From: Flavobacterium ovatum
GTDB taxonomy: Bacteria > Bacteroidota > Bacteroidia > Flavobacteriales > Flavobacteriaceae
DNA: 64,000 nt
NCBI RefSeq assembly: GCF_040703125.1
Contig: NZ_CP160035.1
Coordinates: 3,272,001 to 3,336,000, forward strand
Direction: 5' to 3'
In this document: piece after piece, positions 62,201-64,000 of the stretch
Position numbering within the stretch: the first letter of the stretch is position 1
Layout: each line of letters starts with the position of its first letter
Notes under the pieces: model-generated
The model's database searches: none
Told to the model about the DNA's origin: nothing
Seen by the model: the letters and a program-made list of their open reading frames with translations, nothing else
Made by a program: the position numbers and the translations under genes

Positions 62201-64000
62201 AACGTAGGTTTTTCTGGAAGCGAAGATCCTTTGGCATCCAGTTTAAAGGATAAATTGGGATCTGTAGCAGTTGAATTCACAACAAACTGACCTTTGTCCA
62301 TTGTAGCATTCAAATAAATATCTTTATAATCGTATTGATTAAAATTGGCTTTTACAATTTTCGAAGAAAGTTTGGCTGTAGCCAATGCAGGATCAAGACT
62401 CACTCCTTTTACGGTAGCATTTGCCGTTATTCTCCCTATTTGCTTATTTTTTATGAACTTCCCTAAATCAAAATTTTCAACAGAAGCATCGGCAATGTAC
62501 TTTTCACTATTTTTTCGACTTTGGTCAAAGGTTGCGTCAACAACAGCATTACCAAATGAACTCTTTAAATCCAATTTGGTTTTAAAATTATTCATACTTC
62601 CGTTGAAATTTCCTTTCACATTAAATGTCGCTGGTAGTTGAACGGTATTCGGAATTGTATTTTTGGGTACAAAAGCATCAATATCTTTGGCTGTACTTTC
62701 TAGGTATAATGAACTAATATTAAAAATACTTTTTTCGACTTTTGGCAATCCAGAAATAGTTCCCTTTAAAGCCACTTTTGTACTTCCAAGTCCATTAGCA
62801 TCGAAAGTGTCAATGGTTAATTTGTTCAATTTGCCTTTTACTACTGCATTGAAATTCACAATTGCATTAGGATAATTTTTGAAAACATCAATAGAATGAA
62901 GCGTAGGTACCAAAAACAAAACGTCTCTAAAACTCAGTTTACTGTTTTTTAGATTCGCATCAATAGTTAGATTTTCTAGATAATCATTCAACGAAGCTAT
63001 CGACGGATAAGTGGTTACAATAGATTGCTGTAAGGTAGTTTGAGGTGTTTTTAAGAACAACTTCTTCAAAGAAGCCCCTTTTGTCGTATAGACAAAATCA
63101 GTCCTTAATTCATCTAACTGAAAACCGCTTTTATCTTTAAATTTAAATGAATTGATAGTCCCTTTGTACTTGTTGTCAGATATAGTAATCGCTTTACCTT
63201 CCAAATACAAATCATTCAATTTCATGTGATTGTAATCCAATCCCTTTTGAATACTAGAAGCATTATTATTGTCAAATGTAAAATTAAAGTCAGCAATAGA
63301 AACCGAATTGATATCAATTTTCCATGGTAAACTTGACGAACTGCTAGTGGAATCATTGACCTTTTCGCTCGATTTAGATAAAGTCAACTGACCTTTGGAA
63401 CTTTTTAATTCTATGGATTCTAACGCTATAATTTGTTTCTCTAAATCTATTGTTTTTACTTTTGTACTTAAATGAAGAACCTCAATCTTGGTTCCAATAT
63501 TTGTAATCGCATTAATGTAACGAATGTCGATATTGTCTAATTGAATGTTTTCTAAATTCAATTTTAAAACTATACTGTCTGCTTTGTCTTTTATGTCTTT
63601 GACTACTTTTTCTGTCGTCGCTACTAAATCTTGGTTTAAATCTAATTTAAAACCATCAAGATTGATGTCTGGAACATCAAACGCTAATTTTTTTAAATCG
63701 AAATTATCAATTTTTGTATCAAAATGATTGACATATAAAGCCAATTCTGTATTTGAAACAGCATCATTATATCTGAATTTAATAGTATTGAGGTTTATTT
63801 TTTTAATAGAAATCGCCATTGATTCTCCTTCTTTTTTAGTTTGGTCAGGAGTTTCAAATGCTTTGGTGATATAATCAAAATTATAAACCGAGTCTTTACT
63901 AATTTTGATATTGGCTACAATCTTTTCTAATTCAATGGAGTTAACTTGTACTTTGTTATTAAACAATTGAAATAAATCTATATCAATGTTCAAAGATTTA
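59269..64000 (-). CDS. tamB: Translocation and assembly module inner-membrane protein TamB (5' end outside)
   Basis: The frame is open to the right edge (codons AAA TCT precede a TTG at 63993), so the N-terminus is missing; about 1,576 residues are visible. It is an AsmA/TamB-type protein built of repeated beta-strand units (bridge-like groove). The C-terminal TamB/DUF490 domain is at about 1180-1540, including GGIDPSGKTTLTGKYEFTGG, PGSYILWTGEPTTANINITAVY, LMKGELLEPRISFDIVLPDG and QVFALLLLNRFIGDNPF. The extreme C-terminus is lysine/serine-rich. It is translationally coupled to tamL, which starts inside its last codons. Confidence 0.9.
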   Translation of the reverse strand, partial: KSLNIDIDLFQLFNNKVQVNSIELEKIVANIKISKDSVYNFDYITKAFETPDQTKKEGESMAISIKKINLNTIKFRYNDAVSNTELALYVNHFDTKIDNFDLKKLAFDVPDINLDGFKLDLNQDLVATTEKVVKDIKDKADSIVLKLNLENIQLDNIDIRYINAITNIGTKIEVLHLSTKVKTIDLEKQIIALESIELKSSKGQLTLSKSSEKVNDSTSSSSSLPWKIDINSVSIADFNFTFDNNNASSIQKGLDYNHMKLNDLYLEGKAITISDNKYKGTINSFKFKDKSGFQLDELRTDFVYTTKGASLKKLFLKTPQTTLQQSIVTTYPSIASLNDYLENLTIDANLKNSKLSFRDVLFLVPTLHSIDVFKNYPNAIVNFNAVVKGKLNKLTIDTFDANGLGSTKVALKGTISGLPKVEKSIFNISSLYLESTAKDIDAFVPKNTIPNTVQLPATFNVKGNFNGSMNNFKTKLDLKSSFGNAVVDATFDQSRKNSEKYIADASVENFDLGKFIKNKQIGRITANATVKGVSLDPALATAKLSSKIVKANFNQYDYKDIYLNATMDKGQFVVNSTATDPNLSFKLDAKGSSLPEKPTLDLKLNVDFIDLNKLNLHAGPLKLKGNITANFDDLRLDNLNGAVHATDFLVALEKEQFPLDSISIAAISTVEKDSIVLQSQFADGLISGNYKLSLISDQLVNSISKYYQFDKKYVPNKENQNLDFKFRIKDNLVVKKILPEIKELSEITLSGAYNSVNDSIVVNAVLPRMNYADNEISNGVFKMNTQGNTLQYDLSVALIKNPQFEIPKTAIVGKIESNAIDYSLSVKDFEDKEKYLISGTMKDSLGASIVTLNPEKMLLNYDNWAVDANNFVKIAPKGILFSDFKIQNGRQSFSVQSQNKMDNAPIVAKFENFQIESLTSIAKSNFEIGGTINGETTIVDLTKKPLFVADLSIDNLTMKGDSIGNLQLKVANKNADIYSANIALTGLGNQVNVDGNYNSSGESLDLIVAIQKLQMKSLQAFTAAYLKDTEGFMDGQLAVTGKATNPEINGSLKFNSVGFVAIPLNSKFKLNNDQIAFQGNKIVFDNFKLEDENNNPLIVDGFIDSQDYSNVGFNLNVVAKNFRAVNSKAKDNKLFYGELYLDNNLGIKGTLNNPIVDGTVKINADTKFTMVLPQDDPSIADREGIIEFIDQDQPVLFTIEDPMKEIIQTEIKGINASVNIVVDKNAEISIVIDESNGDYLKLQGEAQLTGGIDPSGKTTLTGKYEFTGGAYEMSFNLIKRKFEIQPGSYILWTGEPTTANINITAVYKVEASPLDLVDDQLTGISTETRNTYKQKIPFETNLIMKGELLEPRISFDIVLPDGNNDVSTEIINTTQAKLTDLKRDEDALNKQVFALLLLNRFIGDNPFESEVGGSSGSYLAKQSVSKILSQQLNNFAGDLIKGFELDFDLQASEDYSTGERKERTDLNVGLSKKLFNDRLKVTLGSSFGVEGEQNTNEQANNIAGDLTADYLLTTDGRYKIRAYRKNNYQVALQGQVVETGVAFIITMNYNKFIELFQSKGKSKKSNSNKTPEKDEK

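Overview
The window looks like a chromosomal segment of a Flavobacterium-like member of the Bacteroidota (family Flavobacteriaceae). The DNA is AT-rich. Many genes are preceded by the Bacteroidota -7 box TAnnTTTG rather than an E. coli-type -10. The gene content also fits: TamL/TamB, a TonB-dependent receptor with a carboxypeptidase-regulatory-like N-terminus, a bacillithiol-associated YtxJ, a GNAT-argG-argC-argD-proA-proB-argF'-argB-argE-argH cluster, and short dispersed palindromic repeats. No rRNA, tRNA or CRISPR array was found.

Layout. 1-15 kb is ordinary core genome: the end of an acyl-CoA carboxylase beta subunit, DoxX-like protein, menE with a CPBP protease, arsC-like, a TonB-dependent receptor, fumC, miaE, glyA, fahA, a RecD-like helicase with ygiD, and a cysteine-bearing MarR regulator next to a small CPVC thioredoxin. 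15-24 kb is core genome disturbed by mobile DNA. It holds a decayed IS982 element sitting on a gene remnant, SIMPL and rhomboid proteins, an LpxL-type acyltransferase whose stop codon is now supplied by an IS3-family element, glmM, acpH and a decayed DNA alkylation repair gene. 24-30 kb carries a ClC channel, uvrA and an IS66-like remnant. 30-42 kb is the arginine/proline cluster, whose spacers are unusually long and packed with palindromic repeats and which includes a GxxExxY protein between inverted repeat copies. 42-48 kb has two membrane proteins, ytxJ and clpB. 48-57 kb is an accessory stretch: an overlapping nucleotidyltransferase-fold/DUF262 gene pair (best candidate for an undescribed, possibly defensive, system), a TlpA-like protein, a beta-helix lipoprotein, an O-methyltransferase, and at least two decayed genes. 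57-64 kb is tamL-tamB, with tamB running off the right edge.

How the genes fit together. The GNAT protein and ArgC, ArgD, ArgF', ArgB, ArgE, ArgG and ArgH form an acylated-intermediate arginine pathway, probably the Bacteroidota succinyl variant. ProA and ProB share the glutamate-phosphate branch. TamL and TamB form an envelope translocation and assembly module. The MarR/thioredoxin pair looks like a thiol-responsive unit, with a perfect inverted repeat abutting the thioredoxin promoter. Several gene starts were moved downstream because a -7 box overlaps or follows the upstream in-frame start codon. All family assignments rest on reading the sequences by eye and on remembered family features; no database search was possible.
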